A DNA stretch of 64,000 nucleotides from Deltaproteobacteria bacterium (GTDB lineage Bacteria > Desulfobacterota > Desulfomonilia > UBA1062): contig JAKPDW010000025.1 of NCBI GenBank assembly GCA_029552245.1, positions 1 to 64,000 on the forward strand, written 5' to 3'. Of this stretch, positions 37,440 to 46,158 are shown one piece after another (positions within the stretch are counted from its first letter, which is position 1; each line of letters starts with the position of its first letter). Made by a program: the position numbers and the translations under genes. The notes beneath the pieces are model-generated. The model saw only the letters and a program-made list of their open reading frames with translations. It was not told the DNA's origin and did no database searches.

Positions 37440-38342
37440 TCAGATGACCGAGGGGACCGAACGGTAGTGCCTGATCCTCTGTTCTTCGGGAAGGGAGAGG
37501 AACGAATCGATGACCTCGAGCATCCCGTCCTTGTGGAGGTCGATGCGCCCTTCCACCTGGATATAGTTGTTCGCGTGGTCGCAGGTGAGCACCATGGGCG
37601 AGGGCTCGAGCTCCGCGAGGATGCTCCTGAGCTCGAGCACCGTTCCCTCGGGGGTCTGTTCGGTGAATCGCCCCGACCGGATCTCTTCCCCGAGCCTTGA
37701 CATGGGGTGGATCCAGAGCCTCCTGATGCGGGCGAAGTGGGGCTTGACTTCGTTGAGCACGCGGGCCGACTCCTTGGCGTGCTCCTCCCAGAGCTCGACG
37801 CCCCCGAGCCCGAGGAGGACGTAGTAGCTCAATTCCATCCCCGAGGACATGGCCTTGTGCCCGGCGTCGATGAGTTGTGCCTGCGTCGTCCCCTTCATGT
37901 GGAACCTCAAGACCTTGTCGGAGCCGCTCTCCATCCCCACGTGGACCCTGTCGAGCCCCGCCTTGCGTATCGAGACGAGTTCCTCCCGGGTCTTCTTCGC
38001 CAGAGATGACGCCCGGGCGTACGAGGTGACCCGTTCGAGCCGTGGGAAGGTCTTGCGCAGGTGCTCGAGCACCTGAACGAGGAAGTCCGTCTTGAGGTGC
38101 AGGGGGTTTGCGTCGCCCAAGAACGCGGTCTTGAAGATGTCGCCGTAGATGGCGCGCAGGGCGTCGATGTCCTCGATGACCTCCTCCAGGGAGCGCTCGG
38201 AAAAGGGCGTGTCGAAGAAGTCGTAGATCCCGCAGAAGGCGCACCTGTTCCAGTTGCACCCTCTCACGAGGCGGACGAGCAGGCTTCTGGCCTCGCTCGG
38301 TGGTCTGATCACCAGATGTTCCGGGGGTCTCATGATCTCCAT
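37440..38342 (-). CDS. radical SAM protein, RPPSEA family (first paralogue)
   Basis: Iron-sulfur enzyme of 300 residues, function unknown. After VIRPPSEARSLLVRL comes GCNWNRCAFCGIY with Cys at 29, 34 and 37, a CX4CX2C spacing rather than the common CX3CX2C. The barrel continues with FLGDANPLHL, HVGMESGSDKVL and LLGLGGVELW. A second copy lies at 46159 with the same layout. Start at ATG 38342 or 38333; GGAG lies just before the second and AGGAG farther before the first. It reads away from the glycosyltransferase cluster and is separated from livK by the attenuator. Confidence 0.85.
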   Translation of the reverse strand: MEIMRPPEHLVIRPPSEARSLLVRLVRGCNWNRCAFCGIYDFFDTPFSERSLEEVIEDIDALRAIYGDIFKTAFLGDANPLHLKTDFLVQVLEHLRKTFPRLERVTSYARASSLAKKTREELVSIRKAGLDRVHVGMESGSDKVLRFHMKGTTQAQLIDAGHKAMSSGMELSYYVLLGLGGVELWEEHAKESARVLNEVKPHFARIRRLWIHPMSRLGEEIRSGRFTEQTPEGTVLELRSILAELEPSPMVLTCDHANNYIQVEGRIDLHKDGMLEVIDSFLSLPEEQRIRHYRSVPSVI

Positions 38343-38806
38343 ATAAGCACTCGCTCTCCTCTGGTCAAGGAATCGCAAGGGTGCTCGCAAAGCCGCCCCC
38401 CTTGTCTCCGTGCGGTTCATGCCCTATGAGAAGAGGAGGCGAGGAACAGCCGCCATCGACAGATCCTCGCGCAGTACGAGGAGGCGCGGCAAGACACCCG
38501 GCACAACGAGCGTTCTGGGAGATTTCGGTCAATGGGACGGAATGTTCTGGGATCGAGTCGTGTGGGCGTTAGAAGTACGTCGTTCGAGCCTGAGGCACGT
38601 GGAACCTTTTCATCCCTCGGCCTCCCTGCGGCCTTCGCGGGAGAGGCCAAGGCCCGCCTGTCGCCCGCCCGGGGCGCGACACACACAGACGCATCCTCGG
38701 TTCTTGATGGTCGTGGATCGCCTCGGTCAGGCAAGGGGAATCCATGCCCCCCGACCGTGCTGGATGGCGAGCCGGGGCCTTTCGAGGGATCGGACAGGAG
38801 GAGAGC
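38343..38806. other. divergent intergenic region
   Basis: About 460 bases between the radical SAM gene (minus) and the glycosyltransferase operon (plus). No gene is supported. It should hold promoters for both directions; none is clear by eye. Confidence 0.4.
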
Positions 38807-41116
38807 ATGACGCAGATGATATCGCCGCAGCGCCCGATGAAGATAGCGTTGATAGGGAACTTCCAGCCGCGACAGTGCGGCATCGCCACCTTCACCACGG
38901 ACCTCCACACGGCCCTCGAGCAGGAAAACCGGGGAGGCCAGTGCCTGGCCGTCGTCATGAACGATGTCCCGGAGGGGTATCCCTACCCGCCCCAGGTAAG
39001 GTTCGAGATCAACCAGCGGGTGCTCAGGGATTATCTCATGGCTGCGGAGTTCTTGAACATCAGCGGCGTGGATGTGGCCTGCCTCCAGCACGAGTACGGG
39101 ATCTTCGGTGGTGATTACGGCGTGTATATCCTCGACCTCTTGGAGAATCTCCGCATGCCCGTCGTGAGCACGCTCCACACGGTGCTCAAGGAGCCGAACC
39201 CCTGGCAGCTCGCCGTGGTCAAGCGTTTGGCCCAGCTCTCGGACCGCCTGGTGGTCATGAGCAACAAGGCCCGCCAGATCCTGAGAGAAGTCTACGCGGT
39301 GCCAGAGCACAAGACGGTCATGATCCACCACGGTATCCCGGACGTCCCGTTCGTGGACCCGAACTATTACAAGGACCAGTACGGCGTCGAGGGCCGCAAG
39401 GTGATCCTCACCTTCGGCCTCCTCTCCCCGGGAAAGGGGATAGAGACCATGATCGAGGCCCTTCCGCTCGTGGTGAAGAACCATCCCGACGCCGTGTACA
39501 TCGTGCTGGGAGCGACCCACCCCCACGTGCGCAGGGATCAGGGGGAATCCTACAGGCTGTCGCTGCAGCGACTGGCGAGGGGGCTCGGGGTGGGCGATCA
39601 CGTGATCTTCCACAACCGTTTCGTGGACCTGCAGGAACTGTGCGAGTTCCTGGGTGCGGCGGATGTGTACGTGACCCCGTACCTCCAGAAGGAGCAGATC
39701 ACCTCCGGTACGCTTGCCTACGCGCTCGGGAGCGGGAAGGCGACGGTGTCGACCCCTTACTGGTATGCCGAAGAGATGCTGGCCGACGGCAGGGGCAGGT
39801 TGGTGCCGTTTAAGGACCCGGCTGCGCTCGCGGAGAGGGTGAACGACCTGTTGTCGAACGAGGTGGAGAGGCACGCGATGCGCAAGCGCGCGTACACCTT
39901 CTGCCGCGAGATGGTCTGGAAAGAGGTGGCGCGGAGGTATCTCGAGGTCTTCGCGGAGGTGAAACAGGAGCGGGAACGATCGCCGAAACCCGTGTACTAT
40001 GCCAAGACGGTGGGGGCCTCGCCCAGCGAGATACCGCAGCCGAAGCTCGACCACATCGTTCGCCTCACCGACGATGTCGGTATCCTCCAGCACGCGAAAT
40101 ACATCGTCCCGGACCGGTTCCACGGGTACTGCACCGACGACAACGCCCGGGCGCTCATCGCGGTGCTCATGGCAAGGGAGATGATACCAGAGGACGAACA
40201 GGCGTCCCTCATGGTCCCCACCTATCTCGCCTTCCTCTTTCATGCCTTCAACGAGGAAAACTCGCGGTTCAGAAACTTCATGGGGTACGATCGGAGGTGG
40301 CTCGAAGACAAAGGTTCCGAGGACAGCCATGCCAGGGCCCTGTGGGCGCTCGGCGAGGCGGTGGCTCTCGCGTGGACCGACGACATCCGCGCCGTGGCCA
40401 AGCACCTGTTCGAGAAGGCCCTGCCGGTGGTGACGGACTTTTCCTCGCCCAGGGCATGGGCCTTCGCGCTCATCGGCATCGCCTCCTACCTGCGTATGTT
40501 CGCGGGCGACAGCGAGGTGCGACGCGTGCGGGAGCGCCTCGCGGAGATGCTGCTCGGGCTCTACAGGCAAACGGCCTGCGACGACTGGCCCTGGATAGAG
40601 GACAGGCTCGCCTACGCCAACGGCAAGATCCCCCAGGCGCTCATCCTGACCGGGCGCTCGCTCGAAAACGACGAGATGCTCCAGGCGGGGATCGAGAGCC
40701 TCGACTGGCTCTACAGGGAACAGACGGACCCCAAAGGCCATTTCGTGCCCGTCGGGAACAACGGTTGGTACGAGAAGGGAGGGGTCAAGGCCAGGTTCGA
40801 CCAGCAACCCGTCGAGGTGTATCACATGATCGAGGCCTGCAGGGAGGCGTACTCGGCCACCGGTGACGAGATCTGGGTCACCAGGGCCCAGTGCTGTCTC
40901 GAGTGGTTCCTCGGCCGCAACGACCTGAACGTGCCCCTGTACGACCACAAGACCGGGGGATGCTGTGACGGGCTGCAGGCGGGAGGGCCGAACCGCAACC
41001 AGGGGGCCGAGTCGACCCTCGCATGCTTCCTGTCCCTCCTGAGCATCAACCGCTTCGGCAGCCTCGGCCTCGAGCTCGCCCGGAACGGATCACGCGAAGA
41101 AAGACCGACGGAGTGA
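38807..41116 (+). CDS. GT4 glycosyltransferase fused to a helical six-hairpin-like domain
   Basis: Two-part cytoplasmic protein of 769 residues. The N-terminal 390 residues are a GT-B fold, GT4 type: CGIATFTTDLHTAL, LQHEYGIFGGDYG, LTFGLLSPGKGIETMIEAL and GSGKATVSTPYWYAEE (nucleotide-sugar site). The remaining 370 residues are alpha-helical with YCTDDNARALI, WPWIEDRLAYANGKIPQALI and GWYEKGGVKARFDQQPVE, resembling an (alpha/alpha)6 barrel of glycosidase or epimerase type. AGGAGGAG lies before ATG 38807. It begins an operon with two more GT4 and two GH130 genes, which suggests a mannose-based glycan. Donor and acceptor are not proven. Confidence 0.85.
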   Translation: MTQMISPQRPMKIALIGNFQPRQCGIATFTTDLHTALEQENRGGQCLAVVMNDVPEGYPYPPQVRFEINQRVLRDYLMAAEFLNISGVDVACLQHEYGIFGGDYGVYILDLLENLRMPVVSTLHTVLKEPNPWQLAVVKRLAQLSDRLVVMSNKARQILREVYAVPEHKTVMIHHGIPDVPFVDPNYYKDQYGVEGRKVILTFGLLSPGKGIETMIEALPLVVKNHPDAVYIVLGATHPHVRRDQGESYRLSLQRLARGLGVGDHVIFHNRFVDLQELCEFLGAADVYVTPYLQKEQITSGTLAYALGSGKATVSTPYWYAEEMLADGRGRLVPFKDPAALAERVNDLLSNEVERHAMRKRAYTFCREMVWKEVARRYLEVFAEVKQERERSPKPVYYAKTVGASPSEIPQPKLDHIVRLTDDVGILQHAKYIVPDRFHGYCTDDNARALIAVLMAREMIPEDEQASLMVPTYLAFLFHAFNEENSRFRNFMGYDRRWLEDKGSEDSHARALWALGEAVALAWTDDIRAVAKHLFEKALPVVTDFSSPRAWAFALIGIASYLRMFAGDSEVRRVRERLAEMLLGLYRQTACDDWPWIEDRLAYANGKIPQALILTGRSLENDEMLQAGIESLDWLYREQTDPKGHFVPVGNNGWYEKGGVKARFDQQPVEVYHMIEACREAYSATGDEIWVTRAQCCLEWFLGRNDLNVPLYDHKTGGCCDGLQAGGPNRNQGAESTLACFLSLLSINRFGSLGLELARNGSREERPTE

Positions 41117-41123
41117 GACCCCC

Positions 41124-42350
41124 ATGGCGAGAAAACCAATCGTAATGGTGAGCTCCTACCCCCCGCGACTCTGCGGCATCGCCACCTTCTGCGAGGAGGC
41201 GCGGGAGTTCATCCAAAAGGCGAACCCTGACAGGGACGTGCTCGTGATCAGCCACCACGACGGTTCCGGCGATGGGGTGTTCCCGGTCATCGACACGAGC
41301 AGGCCCGACTGGTGGAGGACGGTGGCGAAGACGATCGAGAGGCTCGACCCCTACGTGGTCCACATCGAACACGAGTACGGTCTCTACGAGTACCGGGACG
41401 AGCGTGGAATGGGCGACGGGAACGACGGGTTTCTCGACCTGCTCGAGGCCATTGCGCCGTACCCCGTCGTCGTGGAACCGCACACCGTCCACGGCAGGCT
41501 CAGCGACTTCGAGGCGGACTTCATCTTCAGGCTCTGCCAGAGGGCGCACGTGGTCCTGTTCAAGTGCCACTACCAGAAGTGGAGGCTGGACTGGACCTTC
41601 CACACGAGGGGCTGGGCCACGCCGAGGAACATCATGGTGGTCCCCCACGGCGCGAGACCCGACAAGAGGTGGGGCGTCCACGAGATCCCGGAATTGAGGA
41701 AGGAGTTCGGCTTGGACGACATGGGGCTTGCCGGGCACCTCGTCGGGATGGTCGGCTGGATACAGTCCAACAAGCGGTGGGACATCCTCCTCTCCATGTG
41801 GGAGGACATCCACCACGAGATCCTCAGGCGCACGGGCCAGGAGTGGGACCTCCTGGCCGCCGGCACCATGAGGGACGCGCATCACAGGAAGGACTACGAG
41901 GAGTGGAAGAGCGATCTCGTGGCGCTCAAGGCAAAGGGCATCGCGCACTACCACGAGTTCGTCCCCCGCGGGGACGATTACTACAAGATCATGGCCCTGT
42001 GCGATTTCATCGTCCTTCCGTCGACGGACGAGACGCAGTCGGGGACGCTGGCAAGGATCATCGCCCTGAACAAGCCCTACATCACAACGGCCCCCATGGA
42101 AGGGCTGACCGCGCAGACGCTCGAGAGCGAGGGCGGCCTGCTCTTCACGACGAAGGAAATGCTCCGCCAAAAGGTGATCAAGCTCGCATGCGACGAGAAC
42201 CTGAGGCTGGAGCTCGGGCAGAACCTGAAGAGATACCTGGACGAGGTGGTGAGTTGGGAGGTCGTCGCGGCCCAGTACAACGAGGCATACAGGCTCGCCA
42301 GATGGTCGTCGAGAACGGGCAGGCCGGTGGTCATGGAACTCGAATTCTGA
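41124..42350 (+). CDS. GT4-type glycosyltransferase
   Basis: Glycosyltransferase of 408 residues with a GT-B fold. The N-terminus repeats the pattern of its upstream neighbour (RLCGIATFCEEAREF, then HIEHEYGLYEY), so the two are probably paralogues. The C-terminal domain has GMVGWIQSNKRWDILL, FIVLPSTDETQSGTLARI and NKPYITTAPMEGL in place of the usual EPFGL motif, so donor binding may differ from classical GT4 enzymes. It starts 7 bases after the fused glycosyltransferase gene and is followed after about 170 bases by the first GH130 gene. No signal peptide or membrane helix. Confidence 0.85.
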   Translation: MARKPIVMVSSYPPRLCGIATFCEEAREFIQKANPDRDVLVISHHDGSGDGVFPVIDTSRPDWWRTVAKTIERLDPYVVHIEHEYGLYEYRDERGMGDGNDGFLDLLEAIAPYPVVVEPHTVHGRLSDFEADFIFRLCQRAHVVLFKCHYQKWRLDWTFHTRGWATPRNIMVVPHGARPDKRWGVHEIPELRKEFGLDDMGLAGHLVGMVGWIQSNKRWDILLSMWEDIHHEILRRTGQEWDLLAAGTMRDAHHRKDYEEWKSDLVALKAKGIAHYHEFVPRGDDYYKIMALCDFIVLPSTDETQSGTLARIIALNKPYITTAPMEGLTAQTLESEGGLLFTTKEMLRQKVIKLACDENLRLELGQNLKRYLDEVVSWEVVAAQYNEAYRLARWSSRTGRPVVMELEF

Positions 42351-42523
42351 CCTCGGCAAGGGGCCGGCCCCGGCGGCCCATGGCTTCGCCCTTGCCCGTT
42401 GTCCGTGCGGCGCCGGTCAGGGCGCTTCTTCAGCGGGGGAAGAGGGCGGTCCGTGTGATCCCTGGGGCGGCTTGACGTCCGCCACGCTCGTCCGGCCGGC
42501 AACAGGACACAGGAGGAGACGGC

Positions 42524-43474
42524 ATGGAAGTCTTTACGAGGTATGAGGGGAACCCGATCCTGACGGTGAAGGACATCCCGTACCCTGCCAACTCGGTCTT
42601 CAACGCGGCAGCCTGCGTCTTTGGCTCACAGACGCTCCTGCTCATGCGCGTGGAGGACAAGAGGGGCATCTCCCACCTCACGGTGGCCACAAGCGACGAC
42701 GGCGTCACGGGTTGGCGGGTGGAGCCGGGCCCGGCCCTCGAGCCGGACCCCGTGAAGCACCCCGAGGAGATCTGGGGTATCGAGGACCCCAGAATCACGC
42801 GCATCGATGATCTCGATCTCTGGGCCGTACTGTTCACGGCCTACTCCAGGGGCGGCCCCCTCGTCTCGCTTGCGACCACGAGGGACTTCAGGGTGTTCGA
42901 GCGCAAGGGGGTGGTCATGCCCCCGGAGGACAAGGACGCGGCGCTCTTTCCCGTGCGTTTCGGCGGACGCTGGGCCATGGTGCACAGGCCCGCGTCCTCG
43001 GTCGAGCACACCGGCGCACACATCTGGATCTCGTTCAGTCCCGACATGAAGCACTGGGGCGACCACCAGGTCCTCCTGCCCGCACGGAAGGGGGCGTGGT
43101 GGGACGCGAACAAGATCGGCCTCAGCCCCCCTCCCATGGAGACGGACAAGGGGTGGCTCGTGCTCTACCACGGGGTGCGCGCCACGGCCAGCGGGTGCAT
43201 CTACCGGCTGGGGCTCGCGCTGCTCGACCGGCAGGATCCGACCAGGGTGCTCATGAGGTCCGACGAGTGGGTGTTCGGGCCTCAGGAGGATTACGAGGTG
43301 GTCGGCGACGTGGACAAGGTGGTTTTCCCCTGCGGGTGGGTGAGGCACGGCGACGAGGTGAGGCTCTACTACGGGGCGGCGGATCGATGCATCGGTCTCG
43401 CCTTCACGACGGTGGGCAAGCTGCTTTCGTGGCTCGAGGAGCACCACGACCGCGACAGGAGGGCCTGGCCGTGA
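42524..43474 (+). CDS. GH130 family mannosyl phosphorylase-like enzyme (first)
   Basis: Five-bladed beta-propeller enzyme of 316 residues. GH130 members mostly phosphorolyse beta-mannosides, releasing mannose 1-phosphate. Family signs: RYEGNPILT at the start, WGIEDPRITRI with the catalytic Asp, FTAYSRGGP, LFPVRFGGRWAMVHRP, HIWISFSPDMKHWG and LVLYHGVRA. Basic residues that bind phosphate in phosphorylase members (Arg of HRP, His of YHG) appear to be kept, so phosphorolysis is more likely than hydrolysis. AGGAGG lies before ATG 42524. No signal peptide, so it works in the cytoplasm. Its stop shares a base with the next glycosyltransferase start. Confidence 0.88.
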   Translation: MEVFTRYEGNPILTVKDIPYPANSVFNAAACVFGSQTLLLMRVEDKRGISHLTVATSDDGVTGWRVEPGPALEPDPVKHPEEIWGIEDPRITRIDDLDLWAVLFTAYSRGGPLVSLATTRDFRVFERKGVVMPPEDKDAALFPVRFGGRWAMVHRPASSVEHTGAHIWISFSPDMKHWGDHQVLLPARKGAWWDANKIGLSPPPMETDKGWLVLYHGVRATASGCIYRLGLALLDRQDPTRVLMRSDEWVFGPQEDYEVVGDVDKVVFPCGWVRHGDEVRLYYGAADRCIGLAFTTVGKLLSWLEEHHDRDRRAWP

Positions 43475-44490
43475 TGAGGGTGGCCGTGCTCTCGCCCATA
43501 GCGTGGCGGACGCCCCCCAGGCATTACGGTCCCTGGGAGCAGGTGGCGTCGCTCCTTGCCGAGGGGCTCGTCAGGCGAGGCTTCGACGTGACCCTCTTCG
43601 CCACAGGCGATTCCGTTACGAGCGCGAGGCTCGTGTCCGTGTGTCCCCGCGGCTACGAGGAGGACAAGACGCTCATCCCCAAGGTCTGGGAGGCCCTTCA
43701 CATAGCGGCCCTCTTCGAGCGCGCACATGAGTTCGACCTGATACACAACCACTTCGACTTCCTCCCCCTGACGTACCTGTGCGCCACGAAGACCCCGGTG
43801 CTCACCACCATACACGGGTTCTCCTCGGAAGGGATTCTTCCGGTCTACCGGGCGTACAACGGAAGGGCTCACTACGTGTCCATCAGCAATGCCGACCGCA
43901 GGGAGGGGCTCGATTACCTCGCGACCGTCTATCACGGTATCGATCTCGGCCAGTTCACCTTCAGGCAGGCTCACGGCGGGTACCTCCTCTTCTTCGGCAG
44001 GATCCACCACGACAAGGGCGCGCGGGAATGCATCGAAGCGGCCTCGAGGGCGGGCATGAAGCTCGTGATGGCCGGCATCGTCCAGGACCGGGAATACTTC
44101 GAGAGGCACGTCAAGCCGCACGTCGACGGAAGGAGGGTCGTGTTCGTGGGGAGCGCGGACCCGCGCACGCGCGACGAGCTCCTGGGAAAGGCCTACGCCC
44201 TCCTCCATCCCATCAACTTCGACGAACCCTTCGGCCTCTCCGTGGTGGAGGCCATGGCGTGCGGGACGCCGGTCATAGCGTTCAACCGTGGAAGCATGCC
44301 GGAGATTGTGCGGCACGGCGTGACAGGCTTCTTGGTGAGGGACGTCGATGCCATGGTGGACGCGGTCCCGCGGGTGCGCGACCTCGACAGGGCCCAGGCG
44401 CGGCGTTGGGTCGAGGAACGTTTCAGCGCCGAGCGCATGGTGGACGACTATGCCAGGCTGTACGAGCTCATCGTGAGCCGAGGGAGGTGA
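43474..44490 (+). CDS. GT4 family glycosyltransferase
   Basis: Cytoplasmic glycosyltransferase of 338 residues. It has RVAVLSPIAWRTPPRHYGPWE and FDVTLFATGDS at the start, LIHNHFDFLPL, FGRIHHDKGARECIEAA, and the classical donor-site motif FDEPFGLSVVEAMACGTPVIAF. The ATG overlaps the stop of the first GH130 gene (TGATG), and the second GH130 gene starts three bases after its own stop, so synthesis of all three is coupled. A role in making the same glycan that the phosphorylases cleave is the simplest reading. Confidence 0.9.
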   Translation: MRVAVLSPIAWRTPPRHYGPWEQVASLLAEGLVRRGFDVTLFATGDSVTSARLVSVCPRGYEEDKTLIPKVWEALHIAALFERAHEFDLIHNHFDFLPLTYLCATKTPVLTTIHGFSSEGILPVYRAYNGRAHYVSISNADRREGLDYLATVYHGIDLGQFTFRQAHGGYLLFFGRIHHDKGARECIEAASRAGMKLVMAGIVQDREYFERHVKPHVDGRRVVFVGSADPRTRDELLGKAYALLHPINFDEPFGLSVVEAMACGTPVIAFNRGSMPEIVRHGVTGFLVRDVDAMVDAVPRVRDLDRAQARRWVEERFSAERMVDDYARLYELIVSRGR

Positions 44491-44493
44491 GCC

Positions 44494-45438
44494 GTGGGGA
44501 AGGAGAGGAGGTCCATCGTCGAGCGGTATCCCGGCAACCCGATCTTGACCAAGGACGATGTCCCGTACCCGGTCGAGACCGTGCACAACGCGGCCGTGGT
44601 GAAGCATGCGGGCGGGTACACGATGCTGTTCAGGTCCCACCTCAAAAACGGCCGCTCGGTGATAGGCATCGCGGACAGCCGCGACGGGTACGCGTTCACC
44701 GTCAGGGACAGGCCGTTTGTCACCCCGGCGACCGAGGGGCCTTTCGCGCAGGTCGAGGAGTTCGGCGTGGAGGACCCCAGGATCACCTTGGTCGAGGGCG
44801 AGTACCTTGTCACCTACAGCGCGTACTCGCGCTTCGGCGTGAGGGTGGTCCTCGCGAGGACCGCCGACTTCGAGGCGGTCGAGCGCATCGCCGTGATCAC
44901 GCAGGCGGACTGCCGCAACGTGGTTCTTTTCCCCGAAAGGATCGGGGGGAGGTACGTGAGGCTCGACCGGCCGCACTCGGAGATCATGCCGTGGTCCATC
45001 TGGATGTCCTCTTCCCCGGATCTCGTGCACTGGGGGGAGTCGAAACCGTTGATCTCGCCCATGACCTACCACTGGGACGAGATGAAGGTCGGGCCCGGGT
45101 CTCCCCCTGTCAAGACCGAGCGGGGCTGGCTCCATGTCTTCCACGGCGTGTTCAAGACCATGGACGGCGCCGTATACCGGCTGGGGACGGCCCTGCACGA
45201 CCTCGCCGATCCCTCGCGCGTCATAGGCGTCGCCGACGAATGGATCCTGCAGCCCGAAGACCCGTGGGAGGTGACGGGGTACGTACACAACGTGGTCTTC
45301 TGCTGCGCCATGGTCCCCGAAGACGACCGGACCGCGAAGATCTACTGGGGGGGCGCCGATACGGTGGTGTGCGCGGGTACGGTCGACATGGAGGAGTTGG
45401 TGAGACTGTGCATCGACAGGCCGAGGCCGCCCCTGTGA
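44494..45438 (+). CDS. GH130 family mannosyl phosphorylase-like enzyme (second)
   Basis: Second beta-propeller GH130 protein, 314 residues, only distantly similar to the first. RYPGNPILTKDDVPYP, FGVEDPRITLVEGEY, YSAYSRFGV, LFPERIGGRYVRLDRPH, WMSSSPDLVHWGES and HVFHGVFKT mark the family, including the catalytic Asp and the basic residues. Start is GTG 44494 with GGGAGG 7 bases before it. Two divergent GH130 copies in one operon often split the work between oligosaccharide and disaccharide substrates; which one does what is unknown. Confidence 0.88.
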   Translation: MGKERRSIVERYPGNPILTKDDVPYPVETVHNAAVVKHAGGYTMLFRSHLKNGRSVIGIADSRDGYAFTVRDRPFVTPATEGPFAQVEEFGVEDPRITLVEGEYLVTYSAYSRFGVRVVLARTADFEAVERIAVITQADCRNVVLFPERIGGRYVRLDRPHSEIMPWSIWMSSSPDLVHWGESKPLISPMTYHWDEMKVGPGSPPVKTERGWLHVFHGVFKTMDGAVYRLGTALHDLADPSRVIGVADEWILQPEDPWEVTGYVHNVVFCCAMVPEDDRTAKIYWGGADTVVCAGTVDMEELVRLCIDRPRPPL

Positions 45439-45500
45439 AGGACCGCCTTTGCACGACGACGGGGGTTCCCAAGGCGCACCCGTTGGGGTAGAAGAGCCCC

Positions 45501-45908
45501 ATGGAGATCTCGTTCAAGCCCATAGGGGTGATGCACTCCCCCCTGAAGGACGCCGAGACCGCCCCCAGGTTCTACACGGAGTCGGACGTCAAGGGGGTCA
45601 TAGAGGTCTATCCCGAGTACGAGGCGGGGCTCTCCAACCTCTCGGACTACACGCACATCGTCGTGGTGTTCTATTTCCACAAGTCGAGGGGGTACGAGCT
45701 GTTGCAGAGGCGAAGGGGGGTGGGCGAGCTGCGCGGGGTGTTCAGCCTGTGCTCCCCCAACCGGCCCAACCCCATCGGGATCTCCGTGCTGAGGCTCCTC
45801 CTTGTCGAGGGGAACATGCTCCACGTGGACAACGTCGACATCCTGGACGACACCCCCATCCTCGACATCAAGCCCTACAAGCCCTTCGACTACCCCCAAG
45901 GCGGCTGA
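45501..45908 (+). CDS. trmO: tRNA (Thr-ANN) m6t6A37 methyltransferase TrmO/TsaA
   Basis: Small beta-barrel SAM-dependent methyltransferase of 135 residues that methylates t6A at position 37 of threonine tRNA. FKPIGVMHSPLKD, DYTHIVVVFYFHKS, SLCSPNRPNPIGIS and VDILDDTPILDIKPY are the family blocks in the usual order. It starts 62 bases after the second GH130 gene. It lacks the C-terminal extension of E. coli TrmO and is of the short archaeal/clostridial type. Its place next to the glycan operon is probably accidental. Confidence 0.9.
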   Translation: MEISFKPIGVMHSPLKDAETAPRFYTESDVKGVIEVYPEYEAGLSNLSDYTHIVVVFYFHKSRGYELLQRRRGVGELRGVFSLCSPNRPNPIGISVLRLLLVEGNMLHVDNVDILDDTPILDIKPYKPFDYPQGG

Positions 45909-46158
45909 GGCCGGTTCTCCCCGGTGCCGGATCAACAGGCGGCGTGATTGCCTTGGAGGGTCGGCCGGGAGGAAAAGTGCATTGAATTTTTCCCTCTGAT
46001 ATGGTTGGTTGTGCACTGGCAAGGAGAGGGGTCGAGGTGCGCGCACACGAGCCGGAGGTGTCCTCGAGACCATCTCGGGAGGCCCCCGGCGCGCTCTCGA
46101 GGCCCCTCGAGGCCTGGATACAGGCTGCAAGCGAGGTGTGCCGGGAGGACAAACAACC

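Noticed and set aside
38417-40948. An 843-codon minus-strand frame opposite the fused glycosyltransferase
   Set aside because: Shadow frame; the plus strand has clear GT4 motifs, a strong ribosome site and operon context.
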